Source of the DNA: Deltaproteobacteria bacterium
GTDB taxonomy: Bacteria > Myxococcota_A > Polyangia > Haliangiales > Haliangiaceae
Assembly: GCA_013813945.1 (NCBI GenBank)
Contig: JACCQV010000630.1
Location: 1-11,018 of the forward strand
DNA length: 11,018 bases
Direction of reading: 5' to 3'
Below the pieces are notes generated by a model that was given only the letters and a program-made list of their open reading frames with translations, was not told the origin of the DNA and did no database searches. Positions 5,256 to 11,018 of the stretch are shown here, one piece after another (the first letter of the stretch is position 1; the number at the start of each line of letters is the position of its first letter). A program made the position numbers and the translations under genes.

Positions 5256-6616
5256 CGAAGCTGTTCGTGATCGACGACGAGCGCGAGATGGTCGATCTGA
5301 TCGCGGTCGGGCTCAAGAAGCGTGGCTTCTCGATCACGACCTTCACGTCGGGCGCCGAAGCACTGGCCGCGATCCCGACCAGCGATGTCGACGTGATCAT
5401 CACGGACCTCAACATGAAGGGGGTCACGGGTCTCGAGCTGTGTCAGCGCGTGATGCTCGATCGTCCCGACATCCCGGTGCTCGTGCTGACTGCGTTCGGC
5501 AGCTTCGAGACCGCGGTCGGTGCGATCCGTGTGGGCGCGTACGACTTCGTGACCAAGCCTGTCGAGATCGAAACCCTCGCGATCGCGGTGCGACGTGCCG
5601 CCGAGCATCGCGCATTGCGCGGTCAGCTCGCGCGCCTCGAGGAGGTCGTGGCGAACACACGCGGACGCGGCGATCTGATCGGCGCGAGCCCGGCGATGCA
5701 GCAGATCTACCAGCTCATCGACCAGGTCAGCGCGACGGACGCGACGGTGCTGATCACCGGAGAGAGCGGGACGGGAAAGAAGGTCGTCGCACGCGCGATC
5801 CACGAGCGCTCGCGCCGCAAGGAAGGCCCGTTCGTGGCGCTCAACTGCGCGGCGGTGCCCGAGCAGTTGCTCGAGAGCGAGCTGTTTGGCCACTCCAAGG
5901 GTGCGTTCACGGACGCCAAGCAGAACCGGCTGGGCCTGTTCCAGCAGGCCAGCGGCGGCACGTTGTTTCTCGACGAAGTCGGCGACCTGGCACTGACGAC
6001 CCAACCCAAGATCCTGCGTGCGCTGCAGGAGCGCAAGGTTCGCCCGATCGGTGCCGAGGCGGAGATCGCGACCGACGTTCGCCTGGTGACGGCGACCCAT
6101 CGAGACCTCGAGGAGATGGTCGAGGACAAGCGGTTCCGCGAGGACCTGTACTACCGCATCAACGTCATCCACATCCCGCTGCCACCGCTACGCACGCGGG
6201 GCGGTGACGTACTGCTCCTTGCGCAACACATGCTGCGCCACTACGCGACCGTGCTCGACAAGAAGATCGTCGGTCTATCGGCGGCCGCGGCGGAGCGCAT
6301 GCTCGCGTACGAGTGGCCGGGCAACGTGCGCGAGCTCGGCAACTGCATCGAGCGCGCGGTCGCACTCGCCCACTTCGAGGACATCCAGGTCGAGGATCTG
6401 CCGGAGAAGATTCGCATGCAGCAGACCCGGCGCTCGACAGCGATGTCGGGATCGAGTCTTCCGGAGCTGCTCTCGCTCGAAGAGGTCGAGCGCCGCCACG
6501 TGCTGCGGGTGCTCGAGGCCTGTAGGGGCAACCGCACGGACGCTGCCAAGATCCTCGATCTCGACCGTAAGACGCTCTATCGCAAGCTCTTGCGATGGGG
6601 CGTCAGCGACGACTGA
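5252..6616 (+). CDS. sigma-54-dependent NtrC-family response regulator
   Basis: The 454-residue regulator has three domains. The receiver (1-~120) has Asp8/Asp9 and phosphoacceptor Asp52 (IITDLN), plus TAFGS and KP switch residues. The AAA+ domain (~140-385) has Walker A GESGTGKK (170-177), sigma-54 contact loop GAFTDA (217-222), Walker B GGTLFLDEVG, the arginine-rich RFREDLYYRINV and WPGNVREL. A Fis-type helix-turn-helix closes the protein (RGNRTDAAKILDLDRKTLYRKL). When phosphorylated by the adjacent kinase it should form a ring and open sigma-54 promoters. Two deviations: the contact loop is GAFTDA rather than GAFTGA, and Walker A ends in KK rather than KE. Substitution in the fifth GAFTGA position occurs in natural family members, so activity cannot be excluded. 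Transcription ends at the terminator just downstream. Targets are not evident. Confidence 0.95.
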   Translation: MTKLFVIDDEREMVDLIAVGLKKRGFSITTFTSGAEALAAIPTSDVDVIITDLNMKGVTGLELCQRVMLDRPDIPVLVLTAFGSFETAVGAIRVGAYDFVTKPVEIETLAIAVRRAAEHRALRGQLARLEEVVANTRGRGDLIGASPAMQQIYQLIDQVSATDATVLITGESGTGKKVVARAIHERSRRKEGPFVALNCAAVPEQLLESELFGHSKGAFTDAKQNRLGLFQQASGGTLFLDEVGDLALTTQPKILRALQERKVRPIGAEAEIATDVRLVTATHRDLEEMVEDKRFREDLYYRINVIHIPLPPLRTRGGDVLLLAQHMLRHYATVLDKKIVGLSAAAAERMLAYEWPGNVRELGNCIERAVALAHFEDIQVEDLPEKIRMQQTRRSTAMSGSSLPELLSLEEVERRHVLRVLEACRGNRTDAAKILDLDRKTLYRKLLRWGVSDD

Positions 6617-6620
6617 TGAC

Positions 6621-6657
6621 GCCGCGCGGTCATCAGACCCGCGGCATTTTCATTTTT
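6621..6657 (+). terminator. intrinsic terminator after the two-component operon
   Basis: GCCGCG at 6621-6626 pairs with CGCGGC at 6640-6645; after a one-base bulge (C6627) GGT pairs with ACC, leaving a six-base loop CATCAG. The 9-bp stem is followed directly by ATTTTCATTTTT, a strong U-tract in this GC-rich DNA. It starts four bases after the regulator stop and separates it from the oxygenase gene. Confidence 0.85.
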
Positions 6658-6682
6658 CGGCACGATTGTGGTCTAACGGGGT

Positions 6683-7588
6683 GTGGCTCGCGAAGTGTTG
6701 ATCGTCGATCGGTTCGCACCGGAAGCGGCGAAGCTGCGCTCGACGTTCGATGCGCGGTTCGCCAATCCGCGGGGCACCGGAGCGGACCGTTTCCTGTGGG
6801 ACTACTGGCACGTCCCCGGTCAGTACACGGCGCTGCGCACGCCGGCGTGGACCTACTTCCCGCGTGCGATCTACCGGCCATTTCACGAGCGCCTCGTGCA
6901 GTGGGGACGCGAGACGCTCGGGTGTCACGACATCTCGCCGCCGTGGCTCTCGCTGTACGTCGAGGGTTGTCGGCAAGAGCTTCATGCGGATCTGCCGCAC
7001 GGCCCGTGGGCGTTCGTGTTCTCGCTGACCAACTGGCGCACGCGGACATTCCGCGGCGGCGAGACCTTGCTGGTCCGCGACGAGATCCTCGACTTCTGGC
7101 ACGACTTCGCCTCGGTGCGCGGCGTCGAGGAGCGCGAGCTGATCCGCACGGTCGAGCCCAAGCTCAATCGACTGACCGTGTTCGACCCACGGATCCCTCA
7201 CGGGGTGCGCACCGTGACCGGGACCCACGATCCGCGCGAGGGACGACTCGTGATCCATGGCTGGTTCGTGCAGCCGCGACCCTTCGTGCGCGGACCGCTG
7301 GCCACCCGGGCGTTGACGGCACGCATCGGTGAGCTGACGGATCGGCTGGGTGGCTGGCTCGGCGATCTGCCGATCGCGGGTCTCTACAGTGTCGCGTTCG
7401 ACATCGATCGCCGTGGCGTGGTGCGCAACGTGGCGGCATTGTCGGATACGACCCGTGTGCCCCGCTCCGCCGAGCGTGCGCGGACCCAGCTCGTCCGCAA
7501 GATCCGCGAGGACATCGCAGCCTGGCGGTTCGGAGCCCAGCGGCTACCGAGTCGAGTCACGCTGCCGCTCGTGTTCGAGCGCGAGTAA
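6683..7588 (+). CDS. 2-oxoglutarate/Fe(II)-dependent oxygenase fused to an AgmX/TonB-like C-terminal domain
   Basis: The 301-residue protein starts with GTG and has no signal peptide or membrane segment. Residues ~85-200 form the core of a prolyl-4-hydroxylase-like double-stranded beta-helix: iron ligands His101-x-Asp103 (LHADLPHGP), GGETLL, NRLTVFDPRIPHGV with distal His173, and EGRLVIHGWF with Arg188 to bind the 2OG carboxylate. The catalytic set looks complete. Residues ~229-300 (GLYSVAFDIDRRGVVRNVAAL, VRKIREDIAAWRFG, VTLPLVFE) resemble the AgmX/PglI or TonB C-terminal fold common in myxobacteria, but without its usual Cys. The substrate, peptide residue or small molecule, is unknown. It lies behind the terminator of the kinase/regulator operon, so it is probably transcribed separately; TCTAAC 5 bases before the start is a poor promoter match. 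Oxygenase family is confident; the C-terminal assignment is moderate. Confidence 0.85.
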   Translation: MAREVLIVDRFAPEAAKLRSTFDARFANPRGTGADRFLWDYWHVPGQYTALRTPAWTYFPRAIYRPFHERLVQWGRETLGCHDISPPWLSLYVEGCRQELHADLPHGPWAFVFSLTNWRTRTFRGGETLLVRDEILDFWHDFASVRGVEERELIRTVEPKLNRLTVFDPRIPHGVRTVTGTHDPREGRLVIHGWFVQPRPFVRGPLATRALTARIGELTDRLGGWLGDLPIAGLYSVAFDIDRRGVVRNVAALSDTTRVPRSAERARTQLVRKIREDIAAWRFGAQRLPSRVTLPLVFERE

Positions 7589-7609
7589 CACTGTTGCCGC
7601 ACCATGGGG

Positions 7610-7638
7610 TTGTGGCGGCGGCCCGACGAACCTAGCTT
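7610..7638 (+). promoter_or_regulatory. promoter of the pirin gene (TTGTGG, 17 bp, TAGCTT)
   Basis: TTGTGG at 7610-7615, a 17-base spacer and TAGCTT at 7633-7638 fit a housekeeping-sigma promoter. Only seven bases separate the -10 from the ATG at 7646 and there is no Shine-Dalgarno, so the transcript is probably leaderless. It is the only one of the candidate leaderless promoters here with a reasonable -35. Confidence 0.5.
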
Positions 7639-7645
7639 CTCGCCC

Positions 7646-8347
7646 ATGGAGATCAAGGTTGTTCGGGCCAGCGAGCGAGGCCATGCGGACCATGGCTGGC
7701 TCGAGAGCTATCACACGTTCTCGTTCGCCGATTACTACAATCCGGCAGCCATGGGCTTCCGCGCCCTGCGCGTGATCAACGAGGATCGGGTGGAGGCGGG
7801 ACACGGGTTTCCTCCGCACGGTCATCGCGATATGGAGATCATCAGCTACGTGCTCGATGGTGCGCTGTCCCACAAGGACAACATGGGTACGGGCTCGGTC
7901 ATCAAGCCCGGTGACGTGCAGCGGATGTCCGCTGGCACCGGTGTCCAGCACAGCGAGATGAACGCATCGAAGACCGCTGGCGTGCACTTCCTCCAGATCT
8001 GGATCGTGCCGGATCGCAGCGGGCACAAGCCCAGCTACGAACAGAAGGCTTTCTCGGTCACGGAGCGCCAGGGTAGGTTGCGCCTCGTCGCGTCTCCCGA
8101 TGGACGGGAGGGCTCGTTGTCGATCCATCAGGATGCGACGATCGCCGCGGGGCTGTTTGCATCAGGCGAATCGGCGACGCATGTTCTCGCGCCGCAGCGC
8201 CATGCATGGGTGCAGGTCGCGCGTGGCGGCATCGAGATCGCCGGCCAGAAGCTGGCGGCCGGGGATGCGCTCGCCGCCACAGGTCCGGGCGAGCTGACGA
8301 TCCAGGGAACCGAGGACGCGGAGATCCTCGTGTTCGATCTCGCCTGA
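7646..8347 (+). CDS. pirin-family bicupin (YhhW-type; possible quercetin 2,3-dioxygenase activity)
   Basis: The 233-residue protein matches YhhW-type pirins in length and sequence. It opens with HGWLESYHTFSFADYYNPAAMGFRALRVINEDRV, carries the metal site HGHRDMEIISYVLDG (His58 and His60) and GTGVQHSEMN (His102 and Glu104), and continues with FLQIWIVP and KAFS. The second cupin (~residue 150 on) lacks metal ligands, as usual. Characterised YhhW oxidises quercetin in vitro; the physiological role is not settled, and redox-sensing or regulatory roles are proposed for relatives. The frame is open to 7604, but ATG 7646 is where homology starts and it sits seven bases after a -10-like box. It follows another iron oxygenase gene on the same strand after 57 bases. 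Confidence 0.95.
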   Translation: MEIKVVRASERGHADHGWLESYHTFSFADYYNPAAMGFRALRVINEDRVEAGHGFPPHGHRDMEIISYVLDGALSHKDNMGTGSVIKPGDVQRMSAGTGVQHSEMNASKTAGVHFLQIWIVPDRSGHKPSYEQKAFSVTERQGRLRLVASPDGREGSLSIHQDATIAAGLFASGESATHVLAPQRHAWVQVARGGIEIAGQKLAAGDALAATGPGELTIQGTEDAEILVFDLA

Positions 8348-8355
8348 ACGGCGAA

Positions 8356-8368
8356 CGCTCGGCGAGCG
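8356..8368. terminator. possible bidirectional hairpin between convergent genes
   Basis: CGCTC, GGC, GAGCG forms a 5-bp hairpin in the 22-base gap between the convergent pirin and membrane-protein genes, overlapping the 8-base palindrome GAGCGCTC at 8364-8371. There is no T-tract on either strand, so terminator function is only suggested by position. Confidence 0.25.
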
Positions 8369-8369
8369 C

Positions 8370-8735
8370 TCAGCTCTCGAAAGACTTGCCGCGTCGTGAC
8401 TGCCAGCGATCCAGCCCCCACGTGAGCATCGTCGCGCCGGCGAGGGCCAGGAGCAGATACGTCTTCCAGTCCTCTTGCCCGAGCAGCGGAGTCTTGCGGT
8501 AGCACCCTTGCACCGCGGTCGTGAGCTGGGTCCCGAAGCCCTGGCTCTGCTCGACCCGATTCACGTCGGTCTTCGACGGATTCAGCGTCGGATCTGCTTC
8601 GCTCAGCGGCGTGTCGCGGAACGCGTACCACGAGCACTTCACGACCGGCGCCATCAGCCAGAGGAACATGATCACGGTGCCGAGCAGGCACCATCGGCTC
8701 ATGCTTCGCCAGTCAGTGCCGTAATTCCTGGTCAC
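8370..8735 (-). CDS. uncharacterised small membrane protein with two transmembrane helices and a periplasmic loop
   Basis: I do not recognise a family in this 121-residue protein. TM1 is at ~15-33 (RWCLLGTVIMFLWLMAPVV) and TM2 at ~92-108 (TYLLLALAGATMLTWGL). Basic residues before TM1 (Arg4, 10, 14) and after TM2 (Arg109, 114, 115, Lys117) place both ends in the cytoplasm and the ~58-residue loop outside. That loop holds two cysteines, Cys34 and Cys78, which could form a disulfide. The start is GTG, nine bases after the TetR stop, with a TAGACT box six bases upstream; the internal ATG giving MSRWCLLG is an alternative that would keep both helices. Coding looks real: the two helices obey the positive-inside rule, and it fits exactly between two genes. 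It may be coexpressed with the TetR gene. Confidence 0.65.
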   Translation of the reverse strand: MTRNYGTDWRSMSRWCLLGTVIMFLWLMAPVVKCSWYAFRDTPLSEADPTLNPSKTDVNRVEQSQGFGTQLTTAVQGCYRKTPLLGQEDWKTYLLLALAGATMLTWGLDRWQSRRGKSFES

Positions 8736-8741
8736 GTTCTG

Positions 8742-8747
8742 AGTCTA
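8742..8747 (-). promoter_or_regulatory. putative -10 box (TAGACT) of the small membrane-protein gene
   Basis: TAGACT on the minus strand is six bases before the GTG at 8735, and its first three bases are the TAG stop of the TetR gene, the same arrangement as before crcB. No clear -35 is seen. Confidence 0.3.
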
Positions 8748-9383
8748 CTGTGTCCGGAACACCGGCGGTGAGACTACTCGCAGTACCTCGAACAGAATCT
8801 CGGTGAGCAGGTCCCGGATCTCGGCGCGAGAGAGCCGCGGGTTGACGCACCAGTCGATGGTGGTGAACTCGACAAAGCCGATCCAGCCGCGCACGGAGAT
8901 CTCGAACTTCGGGTTGCCGATCAGCAGTGGTGCGAACGGTGAGTCCACGACAAACGTGTCGAACATCCGGCGGCGGACCCCCTCGATGACCTCCGCGACC
9001 TCGGGATCGCTGCCGATTCCGCCGCGCATCAAGGAGATGAATGCGGCGCGGTGACGCGTGATGTGCTCGAGATAGGCGTCGAGTCCGGCCCGTGCGCGCT
9101 CGATCGGTGCGAGGTCAGCCGGGATGCTGGTGACCGCAACCACGAGCTCCGCCGCGATCGCAGAGAGGCCGGCGACGTAGAGAACGCGCTTGGTCGGAAA
9201 GTAGTGATAGAGCAGGCCCTTCGAGATCTTGGCGTCGCGCGCGAGATCGTCGATCGAGACGTCGTCGTACGCGCGCGCCGAGAACGCGGTGCGCGCCAGG
9301 GCGAGGAGCTGCGCGCGGCGCTGGTCATTCTCGAGCCGCACGCGTCGCTTGGCGACACGACGCACCGGACGACGAGGAGGCAC
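8745..9383 (-). CDS. TetR/AcrR-family transcriptional regulator
   Basis: A 212-residue regulator with an Arg-rich N-terminal arm (1-20), then the TetR DNA-binding domain at ~22-72: RAQLLALARTAFSARAYDDVSIDDLA, then KISKGLLYHYFPTKRVLYVAG with the helix-turn-helix at ~43-63. The C-terminal ligand domain (~80-205, e.g. GLDAYLEHITRHRAAFISLMRGG) is typical of the family and does not reveal the ligand. The GTG start lies six bases after TATCAT. It is divergent from the hydrolase/dehydrogenase operon, and the shared gap contains a 19-base palindrome, so it most likely represses that operon and possibly itself. Neighbouring enzymes suggest a lipid- or alcohol-like ligand, which is inference only. Confidence 0.92.
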   Translation of the reverse strand: MPPRRPVRRVAKRRVRLENDQRRAQLLALARTAFSARAYDDVSIDDLARDAKISKGLLYHYFPTKRVLYVAGLSAIAAELVVAVTSIPADLAPIERARAGLDAYLEHITRHRAAFISLMRGGIGSDPEVAEVIEGVRRRMFDTFVVDSPFAPLLIGNPKFEISVRGWIGFVEFTTIDWCVNPRLSRAEIRDLLTEILFEVLRVVSPPVFRTQ

Positions 9384-9389
9384 GTACCC

Positions 9390-9395
9390 ATGATA
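9390..9395 (-). promoter_or_regulatory. putative -10 box (TATCAT) of the TetR gene
   Basis: TATCAT on the minus strand matches TATAAT at 5 of 6 positions and stands six bases before the GTG start at 9383, so the mRNA may be leaderless. The -35 region (CACAAA at 17 bases) is a poor match. Confidence 0.4.
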
Positions 9396-9421
9396 GCGGA
9401 ATCGTTGCGCGCTTTGTGGGC

Positions 9422-9440
9422 TATTGACTTCAGGTCAATA
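9422..9440. promoter_or_regulatory. probable TetR operator, 19-base palindrome
   Basis: TATTGACTTCAGGTCAATA has perfect 7-base arms (TATTGAC / GTCAATA) around a 5-base centre. It is the most AT-rich spot in the 75-base divergent gap and ends 18 bases before the hydrolase ATG, where a bound repressor would block transcription. Size and symmetry suit a TetR dimer. It lies about 27 bases upstream of the TetR -10, so self-control is also possible. Confidence 0.65.
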
Positions 9441-9458
9441 CGGGAACAGGCTGTGAGC

Positions 9459-10268
9459 ATGGCCGAAGCGATCGTGGTTCGCGATCTCGATGTCGACTTC
9501 ACGAACGTGCCGCGGTTCTGGTTGTTTGGAAGCGCGACGGCGACCGCGATCTCGAATGGCGTCAACATGTTGTTCCCCCACGGCGAGCGGTTCTTCGTCC
9601 GATCGGTGAAGTACTTCAAGGACGAGATCGACGATCCGGTGCTGCGCGCACAGATCAAGGCCTTCTTCGGTCAGGAGGGCCACCATGCGCACGCGCATGA
9701 TCGGTTCAACCAGATCTTGCGCGATCAGGGCTACGAGATCGATCGGTTCCTCGAAGGCTACAAGCGGATCTCGACCTGGCTCGAGAAGCACACCTCGCCA
9801 AGGTTCCGGCTCGCCGTCACCGCGGCGGCCGAGCACTTCACCGCGATCATGGCCGAAGGCGCGTTCAAGCAGGACGTGCTCGACAACTCGGCCCCCGAGA
9901 TGCGTGCGCTGCTCGCGTGGCACGCCGCCGAGGAGATCGAGCACAAGTCAGTCGCGTTCGACGTGCTGCAGAAGATCGATCCGTCGTACGGCCTGCGGGT
10001 GCGAGGCCTCGCGTTTGCCACGGTGACGCTCGGCGGGTTCTGGATCTGGGGCACGCTGACGCTGCTGCGCCAGGACAAGGTCGGTCTGCGGGCGGCGCTC
10101 GATGACCTCAACGGCCAGCGCAAGCGCGATCCGATCGTTCGACGCGTGTTCCTCCGCGGCATCCGGCAGTATCTGCGACGCAGCTTCCATCCGAGCGACA
10201 ACCACGACGAGCACCTTGCGGCGGAGTGGTTCGCCGCGCGTGGTATGTCGATGCCGGAGGCAGCATGA
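9459..10268 (+). CDS. predicted metal-dependent hydrolase (COG3687/PF10118 type, ferritin-like di-metal protein)
   Basis: The 269-residue protein starts at ATG 9459 (GTG 9453 is an alternative); the longer open frame upstream is only antisense to tetR. Recognisable family blocks are VRDLDVDFTNVPRFWLFG (7-24), LFPHGERFFVRSVKYF (38-53), GQEGHHAHAHDRFN (71-84), AAAEHFTAIMAE (122-133) and WHAAEEIEHKSVAFDVL (154-170). The repeated E..H patterns (Glu73/His76, Glu125/His126, Glu158/Glu161/His162) point to a helical di-metal carboxylate site; the name hydrolase is a prediction and oxygenase-like chemistry is possible. A hydrophobic stretch at ~182-203 suggests membrane association. Its stop overlaps the dehydrogenase start (ATGA), so the two are coupled and probably act in one pathway under the divergent TetR. 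The substrate is unknown. Confidence 0.9.
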   Translation: MAEAIVVRDLDVDFTNVPRFWLFGSATATAISNGVNMLFPHGERFFVRSVKYFKDEIDDPVLRAQIKAFFGQEGHHAHAHDRFNQILRDQGYEIDRFLEGYKRISTWLEKHTSPRFRLAVTAAAEHFTAIMAEGAFKQDVLDNSAPEMRALLAWHAAEEIEHKSVAFDVLQKIDPSYGLRVRGLAFATVTLGGFWIWGTLTLLRQDKVGLRAALDDLNGQRKRDPIVRRVFLRGIRQYLRRSFHPSDNHDEHLAAEWFAARGMSMPEAA

Positions 10269-11018
10269 GCAAGGTCGCAGTCGTCACGGGCGCGGGGAGT
10301 GGAATCGGCCGGGCGACTGCGCTGGCATTCGCCGCCGATGGATTTCGCATCGCGGCATGCGATGTCGATCAGGCGCGGCTCGATGCGTTGAGCGCGGAGC
10401 TCGGAGATCGCGCGTCGCTCGTACAGAAGGTCGACGTCGCCGATCGCGCGCAGATGGCGGCGTTCGCGGATGCCGTCCACGCACGCGTGCCTGCGGCCGA
10501 CGTGATCGTCAACAATGCCGGAGTCGCCGTCGGAGGGACCTTCCTCGAGACCTCGCTCGACGACTGGGACTGGCTGCTCGGCATCAACCTCCGCGGCGTG
10601 GTGCACGGCTGCCACTTCTTCATTCCGAAGATGGTCGAGCGTGGCACCGGCGGTCACGTCGTGAACCTGTCGAGCATCCTCGGGATCTATCCGGCGCCGA
10701 AGGTGACCGCCTACGTCGCGAGCAAGTTCGCGGTACTCGGCCTCTCGCAGTCACTGCGCTCCGAGCTGGCGCAGTACAAGATCGGCGTCACGGCGATCTG
10801 CCCCGGCATGATCAACACGGAGATCATCAACGGCGGGCGGATGTCCGGCAAGATCGCCGGACGGCGGAGCAAGCTCGTTGCCGCGTTCCACAAGAACGGC
10901 GCGCCGCCCGCACTCGTCGCCAGGACGATCCTCGCGGCCGTGCGGACCAACCCCGCGATCCGCACCGTGGGCCGCGATGCGTGGGCGATCCACGCCTTGA
11001 CGAAGATGGCTCCGGGCG
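10265..11018 (+). CDS. short-chain dehydrogenase/reductase (3' end outside window)
   Basis: The first 251 residues of a classical SDR are visible and the frame is open at the window edge; most relatives are 270-290 residues. The cofactor loop is VTGAGSGIG (7-15); Asp33 after strand 2 (ACDVDQ) favours NAD(H), a weak hint. NNAG is present, the catalytic Ser is Ser137 (VNLSSILG), and the active pair Tyr150-x3-Lys154 (AYVASKFAVLG) is intact, followed by the ICPGMINTEI cofactor cap. It should oxidise an alcohol or reduce a ketone in the cytosol. ATG 10265 overlaps the hydrolase stop by four bases, so both are expressed together. TetR, COG3687 protein and SDR together suggest lipid or sterol-like substrate handling, which is inference. 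Confidence 0.95.
   Translation, partial: MSKVAVVTGAGSGIGRATALAFAADGFRIAACDVDQARLDALSAELGDRASLVQKVDVADRAQMAAFADAVHARVPAADVIVNNAGVAVGGTFLETSLDDWDWLLGINLRGVVHGCHFFIPKMVERGTGGHVVNLSSILGIYPAPKVTAYVASKFAVLGLSQSLRSELAQYKIGVTAICPGMINTEIINGGRMSGKIAGRRSKLVAAFHKNGAPPALVARTILAAVRTNPAIRTVGRDAWAIHALTKMAPG

Noticed and set aside
5228..6172. Open frame of 314 codons antisense to the response regulator
   Set aside because: It is a shadow of the high third-position GC of the true gene, with no recognisable domain or start signal.
6657..6672. Sigma-54-like element (CGGCACG ... TGGT) upstream of the oxygenase gene
   Set aside because: The -24 half matches but the nearly invariant GC at -12 is GT, and transcription would begin on the start codon itself.
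9051..9458. Upstream extension of the hydrolase frame across the tetR gene
   Set aside because: The extension is antisense to a clear TetR protein, and hydrolase homology begins just after ATG 9459. The operator and promoter region would also be inside the coding sequence.

Overview
The window looks like chromosomal DNA from a member of the Myxococcota, most likely from the Kofleriaceae/Haliangiales side. The reasons are high GC with strong third-position GC bias, frequent GTG starts, a TPR protein with a proline-rich linker and two membrane segments, and a secreted protein with a cysteine-rich head (CSSNTECG..., GFCSFPDGTC) followed by a PIDS/AID repeat linker. The taxonomic call is inference. 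The window is densely coded, with no gene-free stretch above 300 bases, and I see no tRNA, rRNA, CRISPR array or insertion sequence.

Layout. (1) 1-1671, + strand: the tail of a Lys/Pro/Ala-repeat protein, a secreted TPR protein and a secreted C-type-lectin-like protein, nearly abutting or overlapping by a base, so probably one envelope/surface operon. (2) 1732-2100, +: a YceI-family gene that lacks its N-terminal half. (3) 2113-3681, -: UspA universal stress protein, CrcB/FluC fluoride channel and Pcm protein-repair methyltransferase, a compact stress group. (4) 3822-6616, +: a two-component pair, membrane histidine kinase and NtrC-type sigma-54 activator, overlapping by 4 bases and closed by a clear intrinsic terminator. 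(5) 6683-8347, +: a 2OG-Fe(II) oxygenase with an AgmX/TonB-like C-terminal domain, then a pirin with its own promoter. (6) 8370-9383, -: a TetR regulator followed by an uncharacterised two-helix membrane protein. (7) 9459 to the end, +: a predicted di-metal hydrolase-like protein (COG3687/PF10118 type) overlapping a short-chain dehydrogenase that runs off the window. A 19-base palindrome between the divergent TetR and hydrolase genes is the probable operator.

The most notable points are the oxygenase/AgmX-like fusion, the truncated YceI gene, a recurring TANNNT box 6-7 bases before start codons that suggests leaderless transcripts (twice the box includes the previous gene's stop codon), the palindromic operator, and a GAFTDA variant in the sigma-54 activator. 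No complete unknown defence or mobile system is evident. Most of the window is ordinary chromosomal content with some lineage-specific proteins.
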